Positions 27,340 through 36,071 of a DNA stretch of 64,000 nucleotides are shown here, in pieces. The notes beneath the pieces were generated by a model, which saw only the letters and a list, made by a program, of their open reading frames with translations, was not told the origin of the DNA and made no database searches. Origin of the DNA: Hyphomicrobiales bacterium. Its GTDB lineage: Bacteria; Pseudomonadota; Alphaproteobacteria; Rhizobiales; Rhizobiaceae. The stretch lies in the NCBI GenBank assembly GCA_900465665.1, contig UBJO01000032.1:28911-92910 (forward strand), in the 5' to 3' direction. Within the stretch, counting starts at the first letter, position 1. Each line of letters starts with the position of its first letter. The position numbers and the translations under genes are program-made.

Positions 27340-28016
27340 CAACGTGCCCCCTTGAGCGAAGCCGTCTGGCTGGCTTCGAAGAGATGAATGACCGCCGACA
27401 AGGCAAGGGTGATGATAAGGTAGACCAGGCCGATCATCAGATAGACCTCAAGCGCGTTGAAGGTCGCTGCTATGTAGATCTGTCCCTGGCGGACGAGTTC
27501 GCCGATCCCGATGACAGAAAACAGTGACGTGTCCTTGACGCTGGTGATGATCTGGTTGCCCAGAGCTGGCGCGATACGGCGCAGCGTCTGCGGCCAGATG
27601 ATGGACGTGAAGGTCTGCACCGGGCCGAGGCCGAGCGAGTATCCCGCTTCGCGCTGGCCGTTGTCGATGGAGCGAATACCACCCCGAACGACTTCCGAGA
27701 TGTAAGCTCCGGAATTGAGGGCAATTGCCGTAATCGCCGCCGTCAGCGGCGCCAATGGATGGCCGATGATGGAGGGCAGGCCGTAGAAAATGAAGAGCAC
27801 CTGTACCAGAACCGGCGTGCCGCGGAAAATCTCGACATAACAGATCGTCAGCAGGCGCACCGCGCGATAGGGAGCAAGCCTCAGAAGGCCGAGTGCTACG
27901 CCGAGCGCCATTCCGATGACGACGCCGGCAAAGGAAATCAGCAGCGTCATTGGCAAGCCGGTGAGGAGCGCTGGAACGCTCGCCCAGGCCGCATGCCAGT
28001 CGAATTCGAAGGTCAT
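27339..28016 (-). CDS. Polar amino-acid ABC transporter permease (HisM/GlnP type)
   Basis: A membrane permease of about 225 residues; the ATG at 28016 ([25 protein letters not shown]) is preferred, with in-frame alternatives 15 and 57 bases upstream. Family features are the N-terminal [43 protein letters not shown], and the EAA loop [32 protein letters not shown]. There is only one permease gene, so the channel is a homodimer or uses a partner elsewhere. It follows the binding-protein gene after a hairpin, and its stop overlaps the ATPase start. Confidence 0.9.
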   Translation of the reverse strand: MTFEFDWHAAWASVPALLTGLPMTLLISFAGVVIGMALGVALGLLRLAPYRAVRLLTICYVEIFRGTPVLVQVLFIFYGLPSIIGHPLAPLTAAITAIALNSGAYISEVVRGGIRSIDNGQREAGYSLGLGPVQTFTSIIWPQTLRRIAPALGNQIITSVKDTSLFSVIGIGELVRQGQIYIAATFNALEVYLMIGLVYLIITLALSAVIHLFEASQTASLKGAR

Positions 28017-28048
28017 ATCCACACCATCCATGAACAGAGGCAAGAACA

Positions 28049-28071
28049 GGCGGGGTGCTCGCCACCCCGCC
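28049..28071 (-). terminator. Attenuator-like hairpin between binding protein and permease
   Basis: CACCCCGCC and GGCGGGGTG (28063-28071 and 28049-28057) form a perfect nine-base stem with a five-base loop just past the stop of the binding-protein gene. No U-run follows. Such hairpins commonly protect the binding-protein mRNA and keep the binding protein in excess over the membrane subunits. Confidence 0.55.
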
Positions 28072-28077
28072 ATTCAC

Positions 28078-28872
28078 TCAGTTGCTGGCTGGTGCCGCGC
28101 CGAACCACTTGCTGTAGATGCGGGCATACGTGCCGTCAGCCTTGATCGCGGCAAGACCCTTGTCAGCAGCATCACGCCACTTGCTGCCCTTTGGGAAGGC
28201 GATGCCAAACTGCTCGCCCTGATAGACCGGGCCGACGACCTTTGCCTTGCCCTTGCCGGTGGTCGCAGCATAGTAGGCCAGCACAGGCTGATCGCCGATC
28301 ACCGCATCCGTGTCGCCGGAGGTCAGCGACAGGATGGCCGTGGCATAGGCCGGATAAGGCACCAGGTTGACGTCCGTGCCGAGGCTCTTCTGCACGAAGC
28401 TGTAACCAGTGGAGCCGGTCAATGCGCCGACCGTCTTGCCTTTGAGATCCTCGATCGCGGCGCTTGTCGAATTTTCCTTCACGAGAAGCTGGAGACCGGA
28501 ATCATAGTACGGATTGGAGAAGTCGATCACCTTCTTGCGGGCATCGGTGATTGTGATGCTGGAAGCCCCCGCATCGACGTTGCTGCTCTGAAGCGCGGGA
28601 ATGATCCCGGCAAAATCAAGCGGCACGCTCTCAACCTTGAAGCCTGCCTTTTCGCCGATCGCCTGCATCAACTCGATATCGAATCCCGCCATCTTGTTGG
28701 TCTCGGTATCCATATAGGCAAACGGCTTGAAGCTCGGGTCGGAGGCAACCTTCAGCGTCGGCAAATCTTCGGCCTGGGCAGAGAGGTTTATGGTCGCAGC
28801 CATGGCGGCCGGGAGGAGTGCGATGCAGGCGACGCGCGTCGCAAGTTTCGTGATGCGGTTTACGAGAGACAT
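28078..28872 (-). CDS. Amino-acid-type ABC transporter substrate-binding protein
   Basis: A 264-residue periplasmic-binding-protein type 2 (SBP_bac_3) protein. The signal peptide is residues 1-34, ending ...NLSAQAED. Ligand-binding motifs are FKPFAYMD, GFDIELMQAIGEKAG, DFAGIIPALQSSNVDAG, FSNPYYDSGLQLLV, and GALTGSTGYSFVQ. It is the fourth gene of the operon, after DUF2848, amidase and ureidoglycolate-lyase-like genes. The ligand may therefore be an amide or ureide rather than a standard amino acid. Confidence 0.9.
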   Translation of the reverse strand: MSLVNRITKLATRVACIALLPAAMAATINLSAQAEDLPTLKVASDPSFKPFAYMDTETNKMAGFDIELMQAIGEKAGFKVESVPLDFAGIIPALQSSNVDAGASSITITDARKKVIDFSNPYYDSGLQLLVKENSTSAAIEDLKGKTVGALTGSTGYSFVQKSLGTDVNLVPYPAYATAILSLTSGDTDAVIGDQPVLAYYAATTGKGKAKVVGPVYQGEQFGIAFPKGSKWRDAADKGLAAIKADGTYARIYSKWFGAAPASN

Positions 28873-28922
28873 TGTGGTTCCCCTTTTTTACTGTTGGTAG
28901 AATGTGCTCCGGCCGATTGAGG

Positions 28923-29471
28923 TCAGAGCGGATTGTCGCCTGGCTGATCGAGCAGCAGGCGAATGGGCGAGATGGTCTGGATTGCGGACTCCACCGGCTT
29001 GTCGCCACCCACGAGATGCTGAACGAGATCGAGCGTCGTCGACTGTCTCGTCAGCATCAGGCAGGTTGCCGATGCACTGCGGGTGGCATGCCAGGTATCA
29101 GGGTTCATACAGATGCCCGTGCCAGGTCCGAACCGAAAGGCCGAAAGCGTGGAAAGGTCTGGCAGTCCATCAGTGCCGGTCCGCGCCAGCACCTGGACGA
29201 TCTCTCCGTCGGGCGGCACGACAGCCTGCTCGGTGAGAAGGTGGGTCTCGAGGCTGGTCACGACGGGATCGTTGTTCCGATAGGCGACCCAAAGGATCTC
29301 GGTCTTCCCATCTGCACCGGGCGAAAATATATGTTCGCTCCAGAAGTCCGATCCGGGGCTGCCATAGGCATTGCCGGCGGGACCGGCAAAGGGTTTGCCG
29401 AGGAGCGTTCCATAAGGTCGAACGGTGTCTTCCGTAGCGGTCTGGATCGGGATGTCGAGCGTTTCGGCCAT
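28923..29471 (-). CDS. Ureidoglycolate lyase-like cupin (AllA family)
   Basis: A 182-residue protein; the ATG at 29471 (MAETLDIPIQTATEDTVRPYGTLLGKP) lies two bases after the amidase stop. The N-terminal TEDTVRPYGTLLG and the C-terminal FRFGPGTGICMNPDTWHATRS match the AllA/ureidoglycolate lyase cupin, with the His in the NPDTWH motif. Other family residues are less clear, and the usual purine-catabolism neighbours (allantoinase, allantoicase) are missing. The substrate may therefore be another ureido or hydroxy-amide intermediate made by the amidase. Confidence 0.75.
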   Translation of the reverse strand: MAETLDIPIQTATEDTVRPYGTLLGKPFAGPAGNAYGSPGSDFWSEHIFSPGADGKTEILWVAYRNNDPVVTSLETHLLTEQAVVPPDGEIVQVLARTGTDGLPDLSTLSAFRFGPGTGICMNPDTWHATRSASATCLMLTRQSTTLDLVQHLVGGDKPVESAIQTISPIRLLLDQPGDNPL

Positions 29472-29473
29472 GG

Positions 29474-30793
29474 CTACCTCGCGAGATATTTGACTTGAGA
29501 GCGGAATGCTTCGGCAATCGACATCAGCCTGCGGTCTTCGCCGCGCCTTCCTACGATCATGCATCCGACGGCACCGGCGCCGTCATCTGTCTCGATAGGC
29601 AAGGATATCGCCGGCAGGTCGAAGAAGTTGAATACAGAGGGGTTGCGCAGAAGCAGCGCGTTCGCCCGATCCATCGCGCCCTCGCCCTCAAGCTCCGAGA
29701 AGAGTGGCGCGACAACGGGAACCGTTGGCATGATCAGGATATCGAGCTCGGCGATCGCCGCGTCGAGGCGCGGCATGAGAGCTGCGCGCTGCTGTAGGAT
29801 CCCGACATAGGTCGCGGCATCCAGCGCCTGACCCTTTCTGAGACGAGACAGAACAAAAGGATCGAACCGGGATGGATCGTCCATGCGATCGGTATGGAAA
29901 TAGGCTGCCTCCGCTGCGACAAGCGTTCCCTTGGCCTGCAGCTCGAATGGTTTCGTCAGGATCCCATCGAGATCGACATCGCTGACAACGTGGCCTTGTT
30001 GTTCCAAGCCATGAAGCGCCTTGGCGAACGCATGACCGACGTGAGCGTCCATCCCGGAGAACAGAAAGCCACGCGGTACGCCACAGCGGATAGCCTCGGG
30101 GGGCGCCATAGGTGACCCGTCATCGTTGGCAAGGACGTCATAGGCCGCGCAGATGATCGGCAAATCCTTGGCGATGAACCCGACGCAGTCCAATGTGAAA
30201 GACAGGGGAAACACGCCTCGCCGCGAGATGCGGTTCTGGCTGGGTTTGAACCCCACGAGCCCATTCAGAGCCGCGGGAATGCGGACGGAACCGCCGGTAT
30301 CCGATCCAATGGCCAGATCAGCGAGATCAAGCGCCACTGATATGGCGGATCCGGATGAGGAGCCGCCTGGAATGCGGCGCGGGTCCCGCGAATTCGCCGG
30401 GGTACCGTAATGAGGGTTGAGGCCGAGGCCGGAAAAGGCATATTCCGTCATGTTCGTTTTACCGACGATCACAGCCCCGCTCTTGCAGAGGTCAGAAACA
30501 ACGTCGGCGTCTTCCACTGCGGGCTTGTCGTCTTCTCCGGGCAATCCACCGGCAAGCGTCACCTCTCCCTCGACATCGAAGAGATCCTTGATGGAGACGA
30601 TGCGTCCATCCAAAGGACCGAGAGCACGCCCTGCCGCCCGCCGCTTGTCGGACGCTTCCGCCTCAGCCGTGGCGGATGCAGCGTAAAGACGGGTAAAGAC
30701 ATCGCGATAGCCGGACGGAGAACCATCGAGCTTCGCCAGAATGGCTTTCAATCGGCTGGTCGATGGAAGATTTGACGATGCTGTATCGGCCAT
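29474..30793 (-). CDS. Amidase (amidase signature family)
   Basis: A 439-residue amidase-signature hydrolase; the start ATG 30793 (MADTASSNLPSTSRLKAILA) is used because the upstream extension is antisense-like and overlaps DUF2848. The Ser-cisSer-Lys triad is visible: Lys in GRIVSIKDLFDV, cis-Ser in GGSSSGSAI, and the nucleophile Ser in GSDTGGSVRIPAALNGLVG. It cleaves a carboxamide to acid and ammonia. Its position between DUF2848 and a ureidoglycolate-lyase-like gene, with an importer downstream, suggests use of an imported amide as nitrogen source. Confidence 0.9.
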   Translation of the reverse strand: MADTASSNLPSTSRLKAILAKLDGSPSGYRDVFTRLYAASATAEAEASDKRRAAGRALGPLDGRIVSIKDLFDVEGEVTLAGGLPGEDDKPAVEDADVVSDLCKSGAVIVGKTNMTEYAFSGLGLNPHYGTPANSRDPRRIPGGSSSGSAISVALDLADLAIGSDTGGSVRIPAALNGLVGFKPSQNRISRRGVFPLSFTLDCVGFIAKDLPIICAAYDVLANDDGSPMAPPEAIRCGVPRGFLFSGMDAHVGHAFAKALHGLEQQGHVVSDVDLDGILTKPFELQAKGTLVAAEAAYFHTDRMDDPSRFDPFVLSRLRKGQALDAATYVGILQQRAALMPRLDAAIAELDILIMPTVPVVAPLFSELEGEGAMDRANALLLRNPSVFNFFDLPAISLPIETDDGAGAVGCMIVGRRGEDRRLMSIAEAFRSQVKYLAR

Positions 30794-30804
30794 GGGGGCA
30801 TCTC

Positions 30805-31497
30805 TCAAGCGACGAGCGGAAGGGACTGAACTGTGTACCGATGGGCTATCGAACGATCCAATTTGGGATCGTAAAGCTCCATCTCGAAGGCGACCGCGGG
30901 CCTGATCCGCCCAATGACAGGCACCGTGCCACAGATCATCCCCATGCCGTCCGGCAGAGACGGAAGTGCCGAAGACGGATCGAACTTGTTGATGAGCTCG
31001 CGCGGCGGCAGCAAAGTCGAAAGCGCTCCCTCCTGGTAAAGCGTCCGTCGATCGCCTTCCTCGATCCATGAGCGCATGACCAGCTCATCCCAGTGACCGA
31101 CGACATCGTCAAATCGCCACGCGATCGAAGCGACGGGCTTGGGGCAGATCTGCTTGGATTGGGCGACGCCGAAGGATTCGAGTTCACGGTCAGTATGATC
31201 AGAGGCAACCGTGACATAGAGGTCGCCGCCTAACGCGAAAATGAAGCATTCCACCTCCCCTGACGATGCTTCGCCAAGGACCTGGACATTCGCATTCTGC
31301 GTCAGGTTGTTTTCGCCGACCCGGTAATAGAGGGGCACGCTGTTCGGCGGGGCGACGCCAAGCTCGGCAAGTTCCCGGATGTGATGCTCGACCGCGGCAA
31401 GGTCCCTGCCGGCCCAGCCGGCAACAATGAGCTCGGAAATCTCGACAGTCAGGTGGTCTGCGGCGGTCAGGCCGGCAATGTCAAACTCGGCACGCAT
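30805..31497 (-). CDS. DUF2848 family protein
   Basis: A 230-residue protein whose ATG follows GAGGGAAG. Recognisable DUF2848 features are VAGWAGRDLAAVEHHIRELAELGVAPPNSVPLYYRV, the central ELESFGVAQSKQICPKPVA and the late GMICGTVPVIG. The family is distantly like fumarylacetoacetate hydrolase-fold proteins and commonly neighbours amidases and ABC importers, but its reaction is not established. It is the first gene of the minus-strand operon, divergent from the GntR regulator. Confidence 0.78.
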   Translation of the reverse strand: MRAEFDIAGLTAADHLTVEISELIVAGWAGRDLAAVEHHIRELAELGVAPPNSVPLYYRVGENNLTQNANVQVLGEASSGEVECFIFALGGDLYVTVASDHTDRELESFGVAQSKQICPKPVASIAWRFDDVVGHWDELVMRSWIEEGDRRTLYQEGALSTLLPPRELINKFDPSSALPSLPDGMGMICGTVPVIGRIRPAVAFEMELYDPKLDRSIAHRYTVQSLPLVA

Positions 31498-31562
31498 GTG
31501 TGTGCTTCCCTCAGACGGTGATCATTTTCTCTTGTACTAAAGCTACAGTGAAATTTCACTGC

Positions 31563-31572
31563 TTGTCTACAT
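31563..31572. promoter_or_regulatory. Possible GntR (FCD) operator
   Basis: TTGTCTACAT lies in the 143-base divergent gap. It resembles the TTGTATACAA-type dyads bound by FCD-subfamily GntR proteins. A second partial match, TTCTGTAGAA, lies just downstream. This is weak evidence. Confidence 0.3.
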
Positions 31573-31640
31573 AAATGTTTCTGGCATTTCAATTTTGGCT
31601 TCTGTAGAATGCAAGAGTGCCCCAGGGAGGATGTGTGTTA

Positions 31641-32312
31641 ATGGACAAGCGGAGTGTCGAGAGGCCGACAAAAGATGTGCTGTCGCAGAACGACCTCGCT
31701 TACATCACGCTACGCGATAAGTTGATCGACCTTTCCTACCGCCCCGGTGAGTACCTGAACACCGCGACGCTCATCGATGAGCTCAAGCTTGGAAGAACAC
31801 CGATCAATCATGCGCTCCATCGCCTGGAGATGGAGCGGCTGATCCAGATCCTGCCACGAAAGGGCGTGATCGTAGCTCCGCTTTCCATTGACGATGCCAT
31901 GGATCTGATCGAAGTCCGCCTCGCAAACGAGGTCCTCTGCGTGCGGCTCGCGACGGAACGCATTACCGCCGAAGAACTGGACGAGATCGAAAGGATCTGC
32001 CGTGCCTTCCGCGATGTGCTGGATACGCGTGACATCCGAAAGATTATGGAGCTCGATCGCAGCTTCCATGAAGCCATAGCGTCAGCGTCACGCAATCCGA
32101 TTTTGATCGACATATTGAAGGTCGTCCATGGACGCGCTCAACGGTTCTGGGCTCTGTCCTTTGAAAACGAGGGGCACCTACAGGAAATCGCCGAAGAGCA
32201 TGAAGCCGTTCTCAAGGCGATGAACGAGAGATCGGCGGACGCAGCGGCAGAAGCAATCAGGATCCACATCAACTCGTTTCGAAGCTCGATGATGAACAGC
32301 AGCCGCCGCTGA
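31641..32312 (+). CDS. GntR-family transcriptional regulator (FCD subfamily)
   Basis: A 223-residue regulator; the ATG at 31641 (MDKRSVERP) follows GGGAGGATG. The N-terminal winged HTH is DLAYITLRDKLIDLSYRPGEYLNTATLIDELKLGRTPINHALHRLEMERLI. The C-terminal all-helical FCD ligand domain contains the metal-ligand pattern LDRSFHEAIASASRN and EEHEAVLKAM. It is divergent from the DUF2848-amidase-ABC operon and is its probable substrate-responsive repressor. Confidence 0.9.
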   Translation: MDKRSVERPTKDVLSQNDLAYITLRDKLIDLSYRPGEYLNTATLIDELKLGRTPINHALHRLEMERLIQILPRKGVIVAPLSIDDAMDLIEVRLANEVLCVRLATERITAEELDEIERICRAFRDVLDTRDIRKIMELDRSFHEAIASASRNPILIDILKVVHGRAQRFWALSFENEGHLQEIAEEHEAVLKAMNERSADAAAEAIRIHINSFRSSMMNSSRR

Positions 32313-32328
32313 GCGCCAGTATCCGAAG

Positions 32329-33411
32329 CTAGCGCGCCACTGCCTCGAGAAACATGTCTCTGAACCGCGTACGGTCGATATCGAGAACGACGGTGATCTT
32401 GCCGGCCTTCGCGGGTGCGGACTTGTCGTCGAACACGATGAACTGGCCACGCTGGCGCCCCTCACCGATATCGACGTCGGCAAGGACCTCCGTGGTTTTC
32501 GCGGCAAGCGTCGGATCGATGGCAATCGCCGTGGTGATCTCGTCCCACATCGGTAGATCCTTCCAGGCGTTCTTCACGAGATAATCCGTCAAGGCCGGTG
32601 ATTTTGCCTTCATCTCCTTGATGAGCGCCTCATCGACGGACACCGCATTAGTGACCAGGCCGGTCGCTACAATCGATGGAAATCCCGCCGTCATGACGAT
32701 ATGGGCAGCCTCCGGATCGAAGATGGAATTGAAGGCATCGGCCGACAGGACCTTACCTGACGCTGGATCGAAAGTCGCTTTCGGCGCCCCGGTGACCAGC
32801 AAGGTTTTCACCAGTGACGCAAATTGCGGGTCGGTTCTGACGGCGAGCGCAATGTTGGTCAGTGGCCCGGCGGCGACAATCGTGATCTGACCGGGATATT
32901 TGTGAACCTGCTCGATCATGAAATCGACAGCCGATTGTGTTTGAGGCTTGGTCGTCGGCATGCCTTCCTGGAGATCAGGGACCTTCAACGGATCGAAATC
33001 CGGCTTGGTCCCGTCCGTCTCCGCCTTATTCCACGCACCCTTCCAGCCGAGCTTCCCGTATTGCGCTTCCCAAGCACTCAACCGAGCAGGCGTATTGATC
33101 AGCGGCATCAGCGCGCCCTTGTAGACCGGGATTTGCGGATGTTGCGCGATCTCCAGAAACCGAAGCGTCTGGGCAACGCCCTTCGGCATCCATTCATCGC
33201 CGGTGACAGCCGTCAATCCGAGCAGCTCGACCTTCGGATTGTCGAGAAAGAAAAGAATGGGCTGCAGATCAGATCCCCCAGGCCCGGCGAAATCCTGATC
33301 GAGGATGAATTTGGCCGGCGCTGTCTGGGCGTGAACTGTCGCAAAAGACATTCCAAACGCAAGAGCCGTTACGAGCTGGAGGGAGAAGGATCGCATGCGG
33401 TAACTGTTCAT
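32329..33411 (-). CDS. Exported nucleoside hydrolase-family protein
   Basis: A 360-residue inosine/uridine-preferring nucleoside hydrolase-like protein with a signal peptide (MRSFSLQLVTALAFGMSFATVHA; an ATG five codons upstream is also possible). The usual N-terminal calcium-site motif DxDxxxDD is changed to LDQDFAGPGGSD. Other family regions are LLGLTAVTGDEW, QITIVAAGPLTNIALAV, NSIFDPEAAHIVM, and a late MWDEITTAIAIDP. An exported nucleosidase could release sugars or bases in the periplasm. The altered metal motif leaves activity uncertain. It is divergent from the LysR at 33563. Confidence 0.8.
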   Translation of the reverse strand: MNSYRMRSFSLQLVTALAFGMSFATVHAQTAPAKFILDQDFAGPGGSDLQPILFFLDNPKVELLGLTAVTGDEWMPKGVAQTLRFLEIAQHPQIPVYKGALMPLINTPARLSAWEAQYGKLGWKGAWNKAETDGTKPDFDPLKVPDLQEGMPTTKPQTQSAVDFMIEQVHKYPGQITIVAAGPLTNIALAVRTDPQFASLVKTLLVTGAPKATFDPASGKVLSADAFNSIFDPEAAHIVMTAGFPSIVATGLVTNAVSVDEALIKEMKAKSPALTDYLVKNAWKDLPMWDEITTAIAIDPTLAAKTTEVLADVDIGEGRQRGQFIVFDDKSAPAKAGKITVVLDIDRTRFRDMFLEAVAR

Positions 33412-33562
33412 TCGGATTTCCCCTCTCGCCTTGATCTTGGATGGGCTTTAACAAATTCGGCCGCGCTCGGCGGCGGCATCGTCTCCGATCTTATTGACGC
33501 TTGACCTGCTGTCAGCCCTTTGAGATGCAAACTGTCGTCCAAGCTTTTGAACGAGTGTAACG

Positions 33563-34513
33563 ATGCAACTGGATGATATTCGCGCCTTCGAACGTATTGC
33601 CTCCAGCGGCTCTCTTTCCGACGCGGCGCGCAGACACGGCATACCCAAGAGCAGCTTAAGCCATGGTCTCAGACGTCTTGAAGTCGAGTTAGGAGCCGCG
33701 CTGTTCGAGCGGCGAGGAAGCCGGCTGATCCTGACCGACGAAGGTCATGCGTTTCTCAGCCATGCCCAGGATGTCGTTCGCGCCTGCGAGCGGGCAGAAG
33801 ACGCCGTTCGGACGAAACGTCTCAGTAGCATCGTGAAACTGCGCGTCGGAACGACGGACGAACTGGGCACCAACCTCATGGCACCCATGTGCCTGCAATA
33901 TCTCAGGCGCAACGGCGATGTCTCTTTCGACCTCGCCGTGCTCAACAAGGTGGATCTGTTTCATCGTGACGCTGGCCTCGATTGCATTATCTTCGCCGGT
34001 CCGCCGCCAGAAGATGAAGCCAAAAACCTCATCCATCGTCGCATCGCCCGTTACGTCAGCTGTCTCTACGCCTCACCGGACTATATCAGTGAATATGGCA
34101 TTCCAACGAATATTGATGAGTTGCGCCGTCATCCGCTGATCGAAAACCGTGCCGCCGGAGGAACCGGGGTCTGGTCGATCGCGAGCGAGCAGGAGCGCGT
34201 TATTATCCACCCAAGCGGGAAGACATCGACCAACGACAACTGGCTGGCAAAGTTGTCCGTCATCCAGGGCATGGGCATCGGCTTTTTCCCGGAATGGTTC
34301 ACGATTGAGGAGGTTCGCGCCGGGATCCTTGTCCCTGTTCTGCCAGAGTGGAGTTCAGATGCGGTTTCGGTCGGCATCTACTATCATGCCCATCGGTTCT
34401 CCAATCCGCAGATCAAGGCGTTCGTGACATACCTGGCAACGCAGTTTCACGGGTTCTACCGCTTTCCCTACCGCGAAGGGGATTTCGATATGGGTGGGAT
34501 CAAGCTGCCTTGA
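33563..34513 (+). CDS. LysR-family transcriptional regulator
   Basis: A 316-residue LysR protein. The HTH is LSDAARRHGIPKSSLSHGLRRLEVELGAALFERRGSRLILTDEG, followed by a type 2 periplasmic-binding-like effector domain ending around ATQFHGFYRFPY. It is divergent, 151 bases away, from the exported nucleoside hydrolase gene, its most likely target. A 27-base near-repeat of 26493-26519 lies 43 bases past its stop. Confidence 0.88.
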   Translation: MQLDDIRAFERIASSGSLSDAARRHGIPKSSLSHGLRRLEVELGAALFERRGSRLILTDEGHAFLSHAQDVVRACERAEDAVRTKRLSSIVKLRVGTTDELGTNLMAPMCLQYLRRNGDVSFDLAVLNKVDLFHRDAGLDCIIFAGPPPEDEAKNLIHRRIARYVSCLYASPDYISEYGIPTNIDELRRHPLIENRAAGGTGVWSIASEQERVIIHPSGKTSTNDNWLAKLSVIQGMGIGFFPEWFTIEEVRAGILVPVLPEWSSDAVSVGIYYHAHRFSNPQIKAFVTYLATQFHGFYRFPYREGDFDMGGIKLP

Positions 34514-34556
34514 GATAGCAAGCTCAGGCACATAAACGGGGTCGACAGGCGGCTTT

Positions 34557-34583
34557 GCTCTTGAAGGGACTCGAACCGCCGAC
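34557..34583. repeat. 27-base near-repeat, copy 2
   Basis: Matches 26493-26519 at 25 of 27 positions and, like that copy, follows a regulator gene. The rest of the 34514-34764 gap contains only the terminator at 34641-34676. Confidence 0.5.
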
Positions 34584-34640
34584 GTGTGCCTGCGATTGCC
34601 AAACGAGAGCCGACGGTAATGATGACCAACATTTCCATCT

Positions 34641-34676
34641 AAAAATGCCTGCCGCGGGAGGAGAGATGCGGCAGGC
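34641..34676 (-). terminator. Rho-independent terminator for the hydrolase 34765-35736
   Basis: Read on the minus strand, GCCTGCCGC and GCGGCAGGC pair in a perfect nine-base stem with a twelve-base loop, followed by ATTTTTAG. It begins 88 bases after the stop codon. This is the best intrinsic terminator in the window. Confidence 0.8.
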
Positions 34677-34764
34677 GATCGGAGTAAATGGCTGGCCCAC
34701 AAAGAGAGGCTTGGAGGAGGATTCCTGAACCTTTTTCAGCCGGTGCGGAAGCCTCACTCCGCTT

Positions 34765-35736
34765 TCATTTTGCGATCTTGCGATCGAGGAAACTCCTGAT
34801 CAGCGGAGCCATCTCGTCCAGCTTGTCTTCAAGCGCAAAGTGGCCTGTATCAAGGAGATGGAACTCTGCATCGGGAAGATCGCGAAGATAGGGATGCGCG
34901 CCCTCTTCTGGGAAGATCTTGTCGTTCTTGCCCCAGACGATCAGCGTCGGGGGCTTCCGGTCGCGGAAGAATGCCTGGAACTGCGGATAGAGCGGTAGGT
35001 TGGTGCGGTAATCGTAGAACAGATCGAGCTGGATATCCTTGTTCCCCGGCCGGTCGAGCAGCGCCTGGTCGTGCACCCAGTTGTCGGGGCTGATGCGCGT
35101 CAGATCCTTGACGCCATCGGTATACTGGAACTTGGTCGTCTCGGGTGCGACGAGCACCGAGAGCGCTTCCCGGTCCTTGGTTGCCCCCGACTTCCAATAG
35201 GCGCGGATCGGGTTCCAGAAATCCCGGATGCCTTCGTCATATGCATTGCCGTTCTGGACGATCATTCCGGTGACGCGATCCGGGTGCTTGAGCGCTAGCC
35301 GGTAGCCAATGGGTGCGCCATAATCCATGAGATACATCGAATATTTGGCAGCACCGAGTTTGGTCAGCAACGTGTCGACGATATCGGCATAGTGGCCGAA
35401 GGAATACTCGAATTTGGTGTGATCGGGGGCATCGCTCTGACCGAAGCCCGGATAATCAGGGGCGATGACGCGGTAACGGTCAGCGAGCAGCGGGATCAGG
35501 TTGCGGAACATGTGTGACGATGTCGGGAAGCCGTGAAGCAGGACGACGACCGGACCGTCGGCCGGTCCAGCTTCGCGATAGAAGACGTTGACGCCGTCGA
35601 TTTTCGTGGAGCGATAGTGAATCGTAGCAGATGCCTGCTGGGCGATCGCCGGCGTTTCGGCGAAGACTACGTTTGCGGGCGTGGTAATAAAGATGCTGGC
35701 GGATGCGAAAAGTACGGCGGCAAGAGTACGGGACAT
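34765..35736 (-). CDS. Exported alpha/beta hydrolase with Asp nucleophile (epoxide hydrolase/haloalkane dehalogenase type)
   Basis: A 323-residue hydrolase with a signal peptide (residues 1-27, ending VVFAETP). [12 protein letters not shown] supplies the oxyanion loop. The nucleophile elbow is [11 protein letters not shown], so the nucleophile is an aspartate, as in epoxide hydrolases and haloalkane or fluoroacetate dehalogenases. [16 protein letters not shown] and [10 protein letters not shown] carry the acid and the catalytic His. Periplasmic export is unusual for dehalogenases. It forms a single-gene unit with its own terminator. Hydrolysis of an epoxide or a halogenated compound is inferred. 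Confidence 0.86.
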   Translation of the reverse strand: MSRTLAAVLFASASIFITTPANVVFAETPAIAQQASATIHYRSTKIDGVNVFYREAGPADGPVVVLLHGFPTSSHMFRNLIPLLADRYRVIAPDYPGFGQSDAPDHTKFEYSFGHYADIVDTLLTKLGAAKYSMYLMDYGAPIGYRLALKHPDRVTGMIVQNGNAYDEGIRDFWNPIRAYWKSGATKDREALSVLVAPETTKFQYTDGVKDLTRISPDNWVHDQALLDRPGNKDIQLDLFYDYRTNLPLYPQFQAFFRDRKPPTLIVWGKNDKIFPEEGAHPYLRDLPDAEFHLLDTGHFALEDKLDEMAPLIRSFLDRKIAK

Positions 35737-36071
35737 GGTGTTTCTCCTCAGGAACGGTTGTGGGCGGCTTGTTGCCTGGAGCCAACATCGCTCTTTCAGC
35801 CCGGAAGGAGAATGTTCGTATTCGACAAGGGATTATTGCGTCTGGTGATATGAATACAGTAAAACAGCGACCATTTGGATGAGCCGCTACGGTGGCGTCG
35901 GCGTGGTAAGCTGTCCGCAGGATCGTAGCTCAGGGGATCGACTTACGGTGTGACCATCGCGTTCAGAAACAGGGATAATTGTCTACCCGAGCGGCGGTGC
36001 CACCCAACGAGACGGGGGAGCGAACGCAGTTCGCTCCAAAAGCTTAGGCCTAGCTCGGTGATATCGAGGGG
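35737..36071. other. Intergenic region with one hairpin
   Basis: No gene is visible in these 335 bases. A perfect eight-base stem, GGAGCGAA/TTCGCTCC, lies at 36017-36037, just past the minus-strand LysR stop, and may be its terminator or 3' stabiliser. The part next to 35736 holds the hydrolase ribosome site (AGGAG) and presumably its promoter. Confidence 0.5.
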
